Shown here one piece after another: positions 24,753-32,896 of a stretch of DNA of 32,896 bases. Position 1 is the stretch's first letter; the number at the start of each line of letters is the position of its first letter. The translations under genes were made by a program, and so were the position numbers. This stretch comes from an uncultured bacterium (lineage in GTDB: Bacteria > Cyanobacteriota > Vampirovibrionia > Gastranaerophilales > Gastranaerophilaceae), in the NCBI GenBank assembly GCA_902797985.1, contig CADBUZ010000027.1, positions 1 to 32,896 of the forward strand. The letters run 5' to 3'. Below the pieces are notes generated by a model. That model made no database searches. It had not been told where the DNA came from and saw only the letters and a list, made by a program, of their open reading frames with translations.

Positions 24753-26057
24753 CTATATAATATGCTTTGGCAGTGTTAATAAATTAGCATCAACTCTTTC
24801 TTTCAAAGCACCGGCCGGTTCGTAATAAGGTGATACTGTCATTACTCTTGCTGCAATATCAGGATAATAATAAATAAACTTCAATTCACTATCCGTCAAT
24901 GGCTTTTGAGTATGTACGTTAGCATAACGTGCAAGCTCTAATATGTTTCTGGCTTCATGTTCATCTTGGAACTCAATTTCCAACTTATCATACACGTTAC
25001 GGAAACCTTTAATTCCACCATACTCGCCTGTTGTAATCATACGACCGGTTTCAATTATTTCAGGTTCGCCCCTACCAAGTTCTTCATAATCATATAACTC
25101 ATAATTTCTTCTATCTTTTAATGCCCCATCTGCATGAATACCTGATTCATGAGCAAATGCATTATCACCAACAGCAGGCTGATTTATCGGAATATCAACT
25201 CCAAATGCATAAGCTGTATATTTCGCTAACTTCCATGCTTTGCTTAAATCTATATTCTCATCAAGTTTATATTTCCCTTTAAATCCTGCAGATTTCAAAA
25301 CAGATAATAAACAAGATACTAAATCGGCATTTCCGGCACGTTCGCCCATACCATTTATTGCAGTATTTATGTAGGTATCCTGACCTGCATCAATAGCGCC
25401 TCTAGCGCCCATGACAGAACAAGCAACAGCCATGCCTAAATCGTTATGATAATGAACTTCTATAGGCATTTCCGTAGCTTTAGCAAGTGCGTTTATTCTG
25501 CTATATGCAGTCCACGGATCTTCATAACCTAATGTGTCACAATACCTAAATCTATCAGCGCCACATTTTTTTGCTTCTTTTCCTACTTTTATTAAAAAGT
25601 CCAAATCACTTCTTGAGGCATCTTCGGCATTTACCCCAACTGTTTCTGCCCCCATAGACTTTGCACACTCAACTGCTTCACAAGTCATTCTTAAAATATC
25701 TTCTTTTGTTTTCTTTCCTAAATACTTACCATTTATCATTTGATCAGATGTAGATTGGGAAAGATTACAATGTCTTAAATTAGGAACGTTCTTAAATGAT
25801 GTTTGAACATCAGATGCTATTGCACGCATCCAACCTGACAAACGAGTATTTGTTATAACATTTCTTTTTACCAATTCCAAATTAGCATTTAAATAATTAA
25901 GTTCGTGAGTTGTAGTAGGAAACCCAAATTCTGATTGTGTTATTCCCATATCATCAAGCATTAAGTTTATAATGGTTTTTTGTAATTTTGCCAGACCTAA
26001 TCTTGATGTTTGTACTCCATCTCTGTTTGTTACGTCAACTATATATATTGTCCCCAT
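24753..26057 (-). CDS. Homocitrate/isopropylmalate/Re-citrate synthase family enzyme
   Basis: 434 residues of the LeuA/homocitrate synthase family. R12-D13 in T-N-R-D-G-V-Q-T is the active-site pair. H202 and H204 in V-H-Y-H-N-D bind the metal, and N-G-M-G-E-R-A-G-N (235-243) is the family signature. The start V-D-V-T-N-R-D-G-V-Q-T differs from the D-T-T-L-R-D-G-E-Q of LeuA and is like enzymes annotated as homocitrate synthase, some of which (clostridial Re-citrate synthase) make citrate. No C-terminal regulatory LeuA domain is seen at this length. SD GAGGTG precedes the ATG. Product unclear: isopropylmalate, homocitrate or citrate. Confidence 0.8.
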   Translation of the reverse strand: MGTIYIVDVTNRDGVQTSRLGLAKLQKTIINLMLDDMGITQSEFGFPTTTHELNYLNANLELVKRNVITNTRLSGWMRAIASDVQTSFKNVPNLRHCNLSQSTSDQMINGKYLGKKTKEDILRMTCEAVECAKSMGAETVGVNAEDASRSDLDFLIKVGKEAKKCGADRFRYCDTLGYEDPWTAYSRINALAKATEMPIEVHYHNDLGMAVACSVMGARGAIDAGQDTYINTAINGMGERAGNADLVSCLLSVLKSAGFKGKYKLDENIDLSKAWKLAKYTAYAFGVDIPINQPAVGDNAFAHESGIHADGALKDRRNYELYDYEELGRGEPEIIETGRMITTGEYGGIKGFRNVYDKLEIEFQDEHEARNILELARYANVHTQKPLTDSELKFIYYYPDIAARVMTVSPYYEPAGALKERVDANLLTLPKHII

Positions 26058-26115
26058 TTTTCACCTCAAATAAATATTATACCTATATAATACCATTAAA
26101 TACTAAATAACACTA

Positions 26116-26128
26116 TAACAAATGTTAA
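26116..26128 (-). promoter_or_regulatory. TTAACATTTGTTA motif (variant)
   Basis: Minus strand, 58 bases before the synthase gene. TTAACA, a 17-base spacer and TAGTAT follow on the same strand, a reasonable promoter. This puts the synthase and leuC in their own unit. Confidence 0.5.
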
Positions 26129-26135
26129 AATGGTA

Positions 26136-26612
26136 CTATTTATAATATTTTGTTACACTTGTTAAATATGTTTCTATAGCTTGATACCCTTTTAATACCT
26201 CATTAGAAGTATGAGTATAATTTTCAGATAACATAAACTTAAGTTCTTTAACTCTTATTTTTAATAATTCCTCAGAGTCAGTTCTTAGATTATCATCAGT
26301 AGAAGTTGCCCATTCTTTTAATTGAGCTATTTCTGAATTAGCTTTTGAAATTGTCGTATTCTCTAAGGTATCAAAATAATACCTTGAAAGCATAGCTTCT
26401 TCTACCTTTGAAATTCTGGGTTGAACAATTTGAAAAGAAAAAATTCTTCTCAACAAAACATAATTATCAGCAATCCGTCTGTGAGAATACGGAACAAAAG
26501 ATTTTGCTAACAACATAGATGTTTCTAAATCAGAACGCAAGTCATCAGAATTTAAACTAATTGTTAAGGTTGGTTTTTTCTTATTAAAAATATCTTCTAA
26601 TTTATTGTTCAT
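26136..26612 (-). CDS. Orphan helical protein
   Basis: 158 residues, mostly helical and charged, no membrane segment, no family recognised. Starts 18 bases after the stop of the WecA-like gene, so probably the same transcript. Aromatic-rich C-terminus (Y-L-T-S-V-T-K-Y-Y-K). Function unknown. Confidence 0.6.
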   Translation of the reverse strand: MNNKLEDIFNKKKPTLTISLNSDDLRSDLETSMLLAKSFVPYSHRRIADNYVLLRRIFSFQIVQPRISKVEEAMLSRYYFDTLENTTISKANSEIAQLKEWATSTDDNLRTDSEELLKIRVKELKFMLSENYTHTSNEVLKGYQAIETYLTSVTKYYK

Positions 26613-26630
26613 ATGTTCCTAAAAATAACT

Positions 26631-27722
26631 CTATTGCTTCTTTGTAAAAACATCAAACAAACTAAGCAACATCATCAATACTAACACAATGATTATATAA
26701 CAAACATAATGTTGAATTGTAATTGCATCCATAAAACACATAGCAATAGAACCCGCAATTACAGCAATTGTAGTCATTATAGCTACTGTTAATTTTTGTG
26801 AAAGACCTGCTTTAAGCAATTTGTGATGAATATGTTCAGCATCAGCCACAAAAGGAGATTGTCCTTTAAAAATACGTCTTAAACTAGAATATGTAATGTC
26901 GGCAATAGGAACAGCCAACACTAGAAATGGAAGCAATATAGCAATTGTGGCACTTTTCATAACTCCTGTAATTGAAATAGATGCGAGCATAAATCCAGAG
27001 AACAACGCACCTGAATCCCCCATAAATATTTTTGCAGGATTAAAATTAAATGTAAGAAAAGCCATCATTGAACCTGCCAATATAAATGCAATAAGCGCAC
27101 TAATCGGATTAGGAGGTGTCATAGCCAAAGCAATAATTGCAAGAGTAATGGCATTAATCGTAATAACAGAACCTGCAAGTCCGTCCACCCCATCAATAAA
27201 ATTAACTGCATTACTGATACCAACTATCCACAATAATGTCAACGGATATGAAAACCAAACACTTAAATGGATACTAGGGCCCATGATATCAAACGGATTA
27301 AAAATTGTATCAAATTTAACCCCTAAACAATAAACAAGCGTCACAATTAATATTTGGAGCAATAACTTGAATTTTGCGCTCAAATTATAAACATCATCGA
27401 TTAGTCCTAACAGGAACATTAAAGAACCACCTAATAACAGCCCTGATAAAAGACTTCCGTAAGGATAATAGCTTAACAAAACTAAGAACAAAAACGTTAG
27501 CATTGTACTTAGCCATATTGCAACACCACCTATTCTCGAAACGGGTTTTTTATGGATTTTTCTTTCATTTGGAAGATCTACCAGCCCCTCTTTTTTAGAA
27601 AAAGCAATGACCAAAGGAACAATAAAAACCCCCAATATATATGAGATTATTGCCCCAATAGCATTTATTCCAACTGTTTCTTTCCATTCAATTAAAATTG
27701 TCTTATCCTCACAAAGTTTCAT
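26631..27722 (-). CDS. WecA/TagO-family undecaprenyl-phosphate sugar-1-phosphate transferase
   Basis: 363 residues with about ten membrane segments. It moves a sugar-1-phosphate (usually GlcNAc) from UDP-sugar to undecaprenyl phosphate, the first step of surface-glycan synthesis. Visible motifs: G-L-I-D-D (about 105), [13 protein letters not shown] (about 171), F-M-G-D-S-G (about 234) and the cytoplasmic H-I-H-H-K-L loop, the WecA hallmark. It is not MraY, whose last loop differs. The ATG lies inside the end of glyA (14-base overlap). Confidence 0.9.
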   Translation of the reverse strand: MKLCEDKTILIEWKETVGINAIGAIISYILGVFIVPLVIAFSKKEGLVDLPNERKIHKKPVSRIGGVAIWLSTMLTFLFLVLLSYYPYGSLLSGLLLGGSLMFLLGLIDDVYNLSAKFKLLLQILIVTLVYCLGVKFDTIFNPFDIMGPSIHLSVWFSYPLTLLWIVGISNAVNFIDGVDGLAGSVITINAITLAIIALAMTPPNPISALIAFILAGSMMAFLTFNFNPAKIFMGDSGALFSGFMLASISITGVMKSATIAILLPFLVLAVPIADITYSSLRRIFKGQSPFVADAEHIHHKLLKAGLSQKLTVAIMTTIAVIAGSIAMCFMDAITIQHYVCYIIIVLVLMMLLSLFDVFTKKQ

Positions 27723-28953
27723 AAAGAGGGAATTTCTTACATAATGCTAAAGAATCCTCTTTTAATTGTTTCAGTACATCTTGATTATCAGAATTTTTTA
27801 TTGCTGTAGCTATTATTCTAGCGACTTCTTTCATAGCATTTTCATCAAAGCCTCTGGTAGTAACAGCTGCAGCTCCTAATCTGATACCACTTGTTACAAA
27901 TGGACTTTGCGGATCATTAGGAACTGTATTTTTATTTGCAGTTATACCAACATCCTCAAGCACATTTGCCATATCCTTACCGGTTTTACCTGTTTTTCTT
28001 AAATCCAATGTCATTAAATGATTTTCGGTCATCCCGCCAACAATATCCATTCCGTTATCAATCAAACCTTGAGCTAAAGCCTTTGCATTTTTAACAATAT
28101 TTTTTGCATACTCTTTAAATGCCGGTTGAGAAGCTTCAAGCAAAGCAACAGCTTTACCTGCGACAATATGCTCTAAAGGTCCGCCTTGCATTCCCGGGAA
28201 TACAGCTTTATCAATAATTTGAGCAAACTCTTCATCACACATTGTAATACCCCCTCGAGGGCCTCTTAATGTCTTATGTGTAGTTGTTGTTACGAAATGG
28301 GCATAACCCGCAGGAGAAGGGTGAACCCCACCTGCTATTAAACCGGCTATATGCGCTATATCTGCTAACAAATAAGCACCCACTTCATCTGCAATTTCTC
28401 TAAATCTTTTAAAATCAATTACTTTTGAATAGTTACTTGCCCCACAGATAATCAATTTAGGCTGATGCTCTTTTGCCATCTTTAAAACGTCATCATAATC
28501 AATACAACCATTTTCATCAACCCCATAACTTTTTACATCAAAATACATTCCTGAAAAATTAACAGGTGAACCATGACTTAAATGTCCGCCATTGGATAAA
28601 TCCATGCTTAATACTTTATCACCAGGTTTTAAAACAGCCATAAAAACAGCCATATTAGCTTGCGCACCACTATGAGGCTGAACATTTGCATGAGCCATGC
28701 CAAATAATTTACATGCTCTTTCTTGTGCTAACGATTCAATTTTATCAATACACTCACATCCGTTATAATATCTTTTGTTTGGCTTACCTTCTGCGTATTT
28801 ATTAGTAAGTACAGATCCGCAAGCCTCCATAACTGCAGGGGATGTAAAGTTTTCACTTGCAATCAACTCAATTGTTGTTTGTTGACGATTTAACTCTTTT
28901 GTAATAAAACCTGCAACATCAGGATCAACCTTCATTATATTTTCTAAATTCAT
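27709..28953 (-). CDS. glyA: Serine hydroxymethyltransferase
   Basis: 414 residues, full length. It makes glycine and 5,10-methylene-tetrahydrofolate from serine. [13 protein letters not shown] holds the PLP lysine, and E-L-I-A-S-E-N-F and N-K-Y-A-E-G are family signatures. Cytoplasmic tetramer. The 3' end overlaps the WecA-like start by 14 bases. Confidence 0.97.
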   Translation of the reverse strand: MNLENIMKVDPDVAGFITKELNRQQTTIELIASENFTSPAVMEACGSVLTNKYAEGKPNKRYYNGCECIDKIESLAQERACKLFGMAHANVQPHSGAQANMAVFMAVLKPGDKVLSMDLSNGGHLSHGSPVNFSGMYFDVKSYGVDENGCIDYDDVLKMAKEHQPKLIICGASNYSKVIDFKRFREIADEVGAYLLADIAHIAGLIAGGVHPSPAGYAHFVTTTTHKTLRGPRGGITMCDEEFAQIIDKAVFPGMQGGPLEHIVAGKAVALLEASQPAFKEYAKNIVKNAKALAQGLIDNGMDIVGGMTENHLMTLDLRKTGKTGKDMANVLEDVGITANKNTVPNDPQSPFVTSGIRLGAAAVTTRGFDENAMKEVARIIATAIKNSDNQDVLKQLKEDSLALCKKFPLYETL

Positions 28954-29012
28954 TCTCTATCCCCTATAATACAAATATTATTTAAACGATACTCTTTAAA
29001 TGAACAATTAAC

Positions 29013-29035
29013 CCCTATGAAATTAGTTCATAGGG
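29013..29035 (-). terminator. Hairpin at the end of the LysM gene
   Basis: CCCTATGAA (29013-29021) pairs with TTCATAGGG (29027-29035), 9 bp, loop ATTAG. On the minus strand it overlaps the stop codon of the LysM gene. The following T-run is poor, so termination is plausible but unproven. Confidence 0.45.
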
Positions 29036-29568
29036 ATAATTAATTTTTGTCCAATTGTAATTGAATTAATATTCTTGAGATTATTTTTCTCTTGAATAGC
29101 TTTTAACTTAGCTTCATCATATCTTCCATAAAATCTCATTGAAATATCTTCTAAACTGTCTCCTGCTTGAACAGTGTATTCTTTTTCAGCTGGTTCAGCA
29201 ACTGTTTCTTCAGTTGGAGCTTGCTTATCAGCAGGAATAAACGTAAACTTTACATTTTCTTTTGCAGCTTTTGGAGCTGAAAAATGAAGATTACTCAATG
29301 GTGAATACCCGACAAAAAAGCTTATAAACGCTGCAACGACAAGTGACAAAACAATCCCTGAAAAGAAACCTGCTGAAAAATACGTTTTTGGACTTTTTTC
29401 AGAAGTTGCTGCAATTTTAAAATTTTGCCACAACATATCAAGCTCAGCTTGTTTATCAGTAATATGCGCATTACTTCTGCCTTTTGCATTATTATAATCT
29501 GATAATGCACTAAGCATTGCAATTTTTTCTCTTGTAATATTTGATCTTCTTAATGTAGAACTTTTCAT
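29023..29568 (-). CDS. Membrane-anchored LysM protein
   Basis: 181 residues from ATG 29568. A GTG three codons upstream (29577) is less likely because an AGGG SD fits the ATG. An N-terminal cytoplasmic segment (about 1-65) is followed by one membrane segment (about 67-90, G-F-F-S-G-I-V-L-S-L-V-V-A-A-F). A proline-rich outer linker leads to a C-terminal LysM domain (Y-T-V-Q-A-G-D-S-L-E-D-I-S, ending I-G-Q-K-L-I-I-P), which binds peptidoglycan. The topology fits a single-pass cell-wall-binding protein. First gene of the minus-strand run towards glyA. Confidence 0.8.
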   Translation of the reverse strand: MKSSTLRRSNITREKIAMLSALSDYNNAKGRSNAHITDKQAELDMLWQNFKIAATSEKSPKTYFSAGFFSGIVLSLVVAAFISFFVGYSPLSNLHFSAPKAAKENVKFTFIPADKQAPTEETVAEPAEKEYTVQAGDSLEDISMRFYGRYDEAKLKAIQEKNNLKNINSITIGQKLIIPMN

Positions 29569-29660
29569 AATCCTCACCCTAATCTTTTTTACTTAGATTA
29601 TCTTATCAAAGATTAACATAATAGTAAAATTAATTCAATAAAATCATCCATTTAGAGTAG

Positions 29661-29673
29661 TTAACTTTTGTAA
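29661..29673 (+). promoter_or_regulatory. TTAACTTTTGTAA motif (exact copy)
   Basis: Exact 13-mer before nadD. TTAACT, an 18-base spacer and TAAAAT (29685-29690) make a good promoter, so here it may be a real -35 box. Confidence 0.6.
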
Positions 29674-29728
29674 TAAGAACGAATTAAAATAAATATTTTT
29701 GTAATATAATTGTTAAAAAGGTTAAAAA

Positions 29729-30316
29729 ATGAGATTGTGTGTATTTCAGGGGACATTTAACCCAATTCATAAAATTCATATAGAAGTTGCTAAATTTGCT
29801 AAGGAACATTATCATTTTGATAGTGTAATGTTTATACCTGCGTATATACCTCCACACAAATCTGTAGATAAGAATTTAGCAGAACACCGTTTTAACATGG
29901 TTAAACTTGCAATTTCTAACTATAACTACTTTAATATAAGTGATATTGAATACAGAAATGAACAAAATTCTTACACATACAATACAATTGTAGAACTATA
30001 TAAAACAGACAACATTGATGGGAAAATAAATTTTCTGATAGGGACTGATGCTTTTATAAAAATTGAAAGCTGGTATAAATCAGAGGAATTGAAAAACCTT
30101 TTACACTTTATTGTGTTCAAGAGAACAAATGATTTTAACGAAAGAGATTTTGATTTTCTAAAGAAAAAAGGATATGATTTTGAATTTTCGCCAATGGGAT
30201 ATAAAGATGTTTCATCAACTGAATTAAGGCAAAATATAAAAAGAGGACTTTCAATATCAAACATGGAACTTCCTCAAGTAAAGGAGTATATAAAAGAAAA
30301 TGGATTATATCTCTAA
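29729..30316 (+). CDS. nadD: Nicotinate-nucleotide adenylyltransferase
   Basis: 195 residues, the usual length. It makes deamido-NAD from nicotinate mononucleotide and ATP. G-T-F-N-P-I-H-K-I-H is the HxxH nucleotidyltransferase signature (second position N instead of the usual D), and S-S-T-E-L-R is the second ATP-binding motif. SD AAAAAGG. It overlaps yqeK by 17 bases, the common nadD-yqeK order. Divergent from the LysM gene. Confidence 0.92.
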   Translation: MRLCVFQGTFNPIHKIHIEVAKFAKEHYHFDSVMFIPAYIPPHKSVDKNLAEHRFNMVKLAISNYNYFNISDIEYRNEQNSYTYNTIVELYKTDNIDGKINFLIGTDAFIKIESWYKSEELKNLLHFIVFKRTNDFNERDFDFLKKKGYDFEFSPMGYKDVSSTELRQNIKRGLSISNMELPQVKEYIKENGLYL

Positions 30317-30887
30317 AAAAGAAGTTATAAACTGGCTAAAAGAGCATTTAGATAAAGAACGCTTTGAACATTCATTGGGAGTAGCTGAAACAGCCATAGA
30401 GCTGTCAAAAAGATTTAATCTAAACATAGACAAGGCATATACGGCAGGTTTACTTCACGATTGTGCAAAGTGTTTTTCAAAAAATGAATCATTAGAAATA
30501 ATGAATAACTTTTTACAAGTTGAAGATTGTGAGCTAATAAATCCAAAGACATTTCATGCTCCTGTTGGGGCATATATTGCTGAAAAAGAATTTGGGATAA
30601 CCGATTCGGAAATTTTATCTGCCATCCGCTGGCACACTATTGGCAAACTTGATATGTCCGATTTTGAAAAAGTTATTTTTATTGCTGACAAGATAGAGCC
30701 AAGAACTCGTCCTATCGAATACATAAATAAAATCAAACCACGATTAGACGAAGAAAACGGACTGGATAAAGCTCTTTTAGAATGTTATAAGGGAACAATA
30801 AAGAGCCTTGCTGACAGAGAATTAAAAATATGTATAACTACAATTGAAATATACAATGAGTTACTAAACAAATATGAAAAAAATTAG
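30300..30887 (+). CDS. yqeK: HD-domain Ap4A hydrolase YqeK
   Basis: 195 residues with an HD domain: H-S-L-G-V, G-L-L-H-D-C-A-K (the H-D pair) and R-W-H-T-I-G-K carry the metal ligands. YqeK relatives split diadenosine tetraphosphate into two ADP. Starts inside nadD (17-base overlap) and its end overlaps panE by 14 bases, so all three are translationally coupled. Confidence 0.9.
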   Translation: MDYISKKEVINWLKEHLDKERFEHSLGVAETAIELSKRFNLNIDKAYTAGLLHDCAKCFSKNESLEIMNNFLQVEDCELINPKTFHAPVGAYIAEKEFGITDSEILSAIRWHTIGKLDMSDFEKVIFIADKIEPRTRPIEYINKIKPRLDEENGLDKALLECYKGTIKSLADRELKICITTIEIYNELLNKYEKN

Positions 30888-31770
30888 AAATATACTAATA
30901 TGCGGTCTTGGAGCTATAGGTGGATATTACGCGTCTGTGATAGAAAACCACTCTTCTTTTAATTTGAAAATTTTAGTAGATAAAGTCAGATTAAACAAAT
31001 ATCAAGCAGAACCAAGAATAATCAATGGGAAAATATACAATTTTGACTATATAACTCCTGATTATGATAATTTTAAAGCCGACTTAATTATAATTGCAAC
31101 AAAATCATCCGGATTGGAAAATGCAATAAAAAATATAAAAAACTTTGTTGATAATAGTACTATTATTCTGTCATTTTTAAATGGAATTTCAAGCGAAAAA
31201 AGAATTGCAAAATATTATGGTGAAGATAAAGTTTTATATTCATTTCTACTCGGGCATACATTTTTCAGAAGTGATAAAAATATTACTCACGATGGACAAG
31301 CAACAATATATTTTGGGCATCCGCAATTAAATCAAAAAATAGAGCAGGTAAAAAACTGCTTTGAAGAATTGAATATTTCATATAATATTCCAACTGACAT
31401 ACTAAACTCAATGTGGAACAAATTTTGCTTCAACTGTTGTGCTAATCAAATATCCGCAATTACACGAATGACTTTTGGAGAAATGATAAATTCTAAAAAA
31501 TGCAAAGAGTTGATAAAAAATATCTGTAATGAAGTTTCAATCATTGCAAAAAAAGAAGGAATTCAAGACACGGATAAATTCTTTGAAAACACTTTAAACA
31601 GCTTTAAACTAATGATTCCTGATGGAAAAACATCTATGTTACAAGATATAGAGGCAGGAATAAAACCGGAAACAGATATTTTTGGGAAAACCATTGTTTC
31701 TATGGGGGGAAAATATTCCATTAGCACCCCATACAATAAAGTTATTTCTGATATTATTGAACTATTATAA
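30874..31770 (+). CDS. panE: 2-dehydropantoate 2-reductase family
   Basis: 298 residues. The N-terminal Rossmann motif G-L-G-A-I-G-G-Y-Y (about 12-20) binds NADPH. A helical C-terminal domain has N-S-M-W-N-K-F-C-F-N-C-C, where the family carries its catalytic lysine region. It reduces ketopantoate to pantoate in coenzyme A synthesis. Overlaps yqeK by 14 bases. Other ketoreductases share this family. Confidence 0.85.
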   Translation: MKKIRNILICGLGAIGGYYASVIENHSSFNLKILVDKVRLNKYQAEPRIINGKIYNFDYITPDYDNFKADLIIIATKSSGLENAIKNIKNFVDNSTIILSFLNGISSEKRIAKYYGEDKVLYSFLLGHTFFRSDKNITHDGQATIYFGHPQLNQKIEQVKNCFEELNISYNIPTDILNSMWNKFCFNCCANQISAITRMTFGEMINSKKCKELIKNICNEVSIIAKKEGIQDTDKFFENTLNSFKLMIPDGKTSMLQDIEAGIKPETDIFGKTIVSMGGKYSISTPYNKVISDIIELL

Positions 31771-31801
31771 GAACTCTGTCATATGCACATTTTCTAACGT
31801 C

Positions 31802-32710
31802 TTAGGCTTTATTTTTCCCTTGCATAAAATTATCTAATAATCTAAACCACATTAGTCTTGTCGTTTTTGAAACTGTTTTAGGAGTATTTATAGCTTCTTT
31901 TGTTTTTGCTAAATCAATATTCTTTTTTACAAAAGAGTATGGTTTAAACTTACTTTCATAAAGATACTGCATTGTTATTTTTTTTAAATTATAAACATTA
32001 TTAGAATCCGGTATAAGATTATAGATATCTTCTGTAGATATATTGGAATTTTCTCCGAACAATTTATCAGATTTAAATAAGTTGTTTGCACTCTTCAAAG
32101 ATTGTCCACTAAAACAAAAATCCATTAAGATGTAACGTTTCCCTGATTTATTAATTTTTTCTTTAGTTAACCCGACTGATTCTAAATAGTGTTTGAACCC
32201 ATCAAGATCCTTGTCGATTAACTTGTCTACGGAATTTTTCGCACTAAATCTTGAAGCATTTGAAAGAGGAATATTTATAACATTTTCTTCTCCAATTTTA
32301 TATCCTAAAACTTTACACAAAGAAGACAATGATCTCCCAATTGGAAGTACGACATATTTACCTTCACCATATTTTTTATCAAAAGAAGCTTTCATAAAAT
32401 CTGTCACTACATCATGAATAGTTTCCATATTTTTATAGAACTTCTTATTAAAAAACATAGTTGAACACTTATATTCAAACCTCAAAAGCTTCTTATCAAA
32501 GGAATTTAGTTTTTTATAATCAGCAATAGAATAACTTTTTAATTTATTGTTAGGAAGTGTAAAAGTTTTTGATAAATTATTAAAATGCTTTCCGCAAAAA
32601 AACTCTGACTTAGCAATAGAGGAGTTAAGTCCTGTCTTTTTTAAGGAACTCATATTATGAAAATTTTTCATACCAAAATATATCTGCATATGCATACAAT
32701 AATCAAACAA
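31802..32710 (-). CDS. Orphan protein, phosphoribosyltransferase-like
   Basis: 302 residues from a TTG at 32710; ATGs at codons 6, 8 and 14 are alternative starts, and no SD is visible for any. Residues 119-127 (Y-V-V-L-P-I-G-R-S) and 194-205 (I-L-M-D-F-C-F-S-G-Q-S-L) resemble the pyrophosphate loop and the PRPP loop (hydrophobic, acidic, then T/S-G-x-S/T) of type I phosphoribosyltransferases, although the second acidic residue is replaced by F. The rest matches nothing I know. Possibly a distant PRTase-fold protein; function unknown. Confidence 0.5.
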   Translation of the reverse strand: MFDYCMHMQIYFGMKNFHNMSSLKKTGLNSSIAKSEFFCGKHFNNLSKTFTLPNNKLKSYSIADYKKLNSFDKKLLRFEYKCSTMFFNKKFYKNMETIHDVVTDFMKASFDKKYGEGKYVVLPIGRSLSSLCKVLGYKIGEENVINIPLSNASRFSAKNSVDKLIDKDLDGFKHYLESVGLTKEKINKSGKRYILMDFCFSGQSLKSANNLFKSDKLFGENSNISTEDIYNLIPDSNNVYNLKKITMQYLYESKFKPYSFVKKNIDLAKTKEAINTPKTVSKTTRLMWFRLLDNFMQGKNKA

Positions 32711-32718
32711 AAAAGTTT

Positions 32719-32747
32719 TTGCTATATTAAAGAAAAAAGTTTATAAT
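32719..32747 (+). promoter_or_regulatory. Promoter of tRNA-Ser
   Basis: TTGCTA (32719-32724), 17-base spacer, TATAAT (32742-32747). The predicted start is about 12 bases before the tRNA. Confidence 0.65.
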
Positions 32748-32765
32748 ATTTTATGTAAAATCAAA

Positions 32766-32852
32766 GGAGAAGTGTCCGAGTGGTTTAAGGTGACGACCTC
32801 GAAAGTCGTTGTGGGGGAGACTCCACCAAGGGTTCGAATCCCTTCTTCTCCG
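32766..32852 (+). tRNA. tRNA-Ser (anticodon CGA)
   Basis: 87 bases. Acceptor GGAGAAG/CTTCTCC with discriminator G, anticodon stem ACGAC/GTCGT with loop CTCGAAA (anticodon CGA, reading UCG), a long variable arm and T-arm AAGGG-TTCGAAT-CCCTT. CCA not encoded. Confidence 0.96.
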
Positions 32853-32864
32853 AATTTATAAAAT

Positions 32865-32889
32865 AAAAACAGGGGTTATCCCTGTTTTT
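32865..32889 (+). terminator. Terminator of tRNA-Ser
   Basis: AAAAACAGGG (32865-32874) pairs with CCCTGTTTTT (32880-32889), loop GTTAT, followed by a T-rich stretch. Confidence 0.85.
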
Positions 32890-32896
32890 GTATTAT

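Overview
The window is AT-rich, densely packed bacterial chromosome. The gene set is housekeeping: rpmA/rplU, mutS, recA, hisS, glyA, ribF, nadD/yqeK, a gatD-type amidotransferase and a WecA-type lipid-phosphate sugar transferase, plus several proteins I cannot place in any family. Low GC, AT-rich promoters, frequent TTG/GTG or apparently leaderless starts, orphan proteins with an N-terminal F-x-G/F-R-P-like tag, and a possible GTAC-N4-GTAC (cyanobacterial LexA-like) box suggest a gut Melainabacteria/Vampirovibrionia (Gastranaerophilales-like) genome. That placement is inference, not a measured phylogeny.

Layout. Positions 135-1984 (minus) hold ribF and a formyltransferase. Positions 2097-7734 (plus) are a tight four-gene run: a GH13 alpha-glucan enzyme, an XRE/zinc-ribbon regulator, a TPR-GT9 glycosyltransferase and a DUF4422 glycosyltransferase. 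Positions 7739-8803 hold two divergent orphan genes with a possible LexA-like operator between them. rpmA and rplU (minus, 8872-9511) have a structured leader. They diverge from a 44-residue small ORF, an orphan 121-residue gene and a possible C-rich small RNA that ends at a terminator near 10525. nagZ and mutS (minus) follow, then a membrane-anchored orphan, gatD and another small orphan (plus). Positions 16013-16690 are the strangest stretch: tRNA-Leu(UAG) sits between three tandem copies of its own 5' half plus promoter and a heavily palindromic element ending in a copy of its 3' end. Next come two orphan plus-strand genes (16839-19421) that look like a divergent kinase-like protein and a divergent subtilisin-like protease, behind a palindromic operator. 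A CMD-cupin protein and hisS follow.

From 21860 to 29568 everything is on the minus strand: LysM protein, glyA, wecA-like, an orphan, a homocitrate/citrate-synthase-like enzyme, a LeuC/homoaconitase-family enzyme, an HTH/coiled-coil protein and recA. The end of the window is nadD-yqeK-panE (overlapping, plus), a phosphoribosyltransferase-like orphan (minus) and tRNA-Ser(CGA).

The best candidates for something new are the tRNA-Leu repeat cluster, the kinase-like/subtilase-like pair, a 13-bp intergenic motif (TTAACTTTTGTAA) found exactly four times and in variant form three more times, and the small RNA candidate carrying CUCCUCCC.
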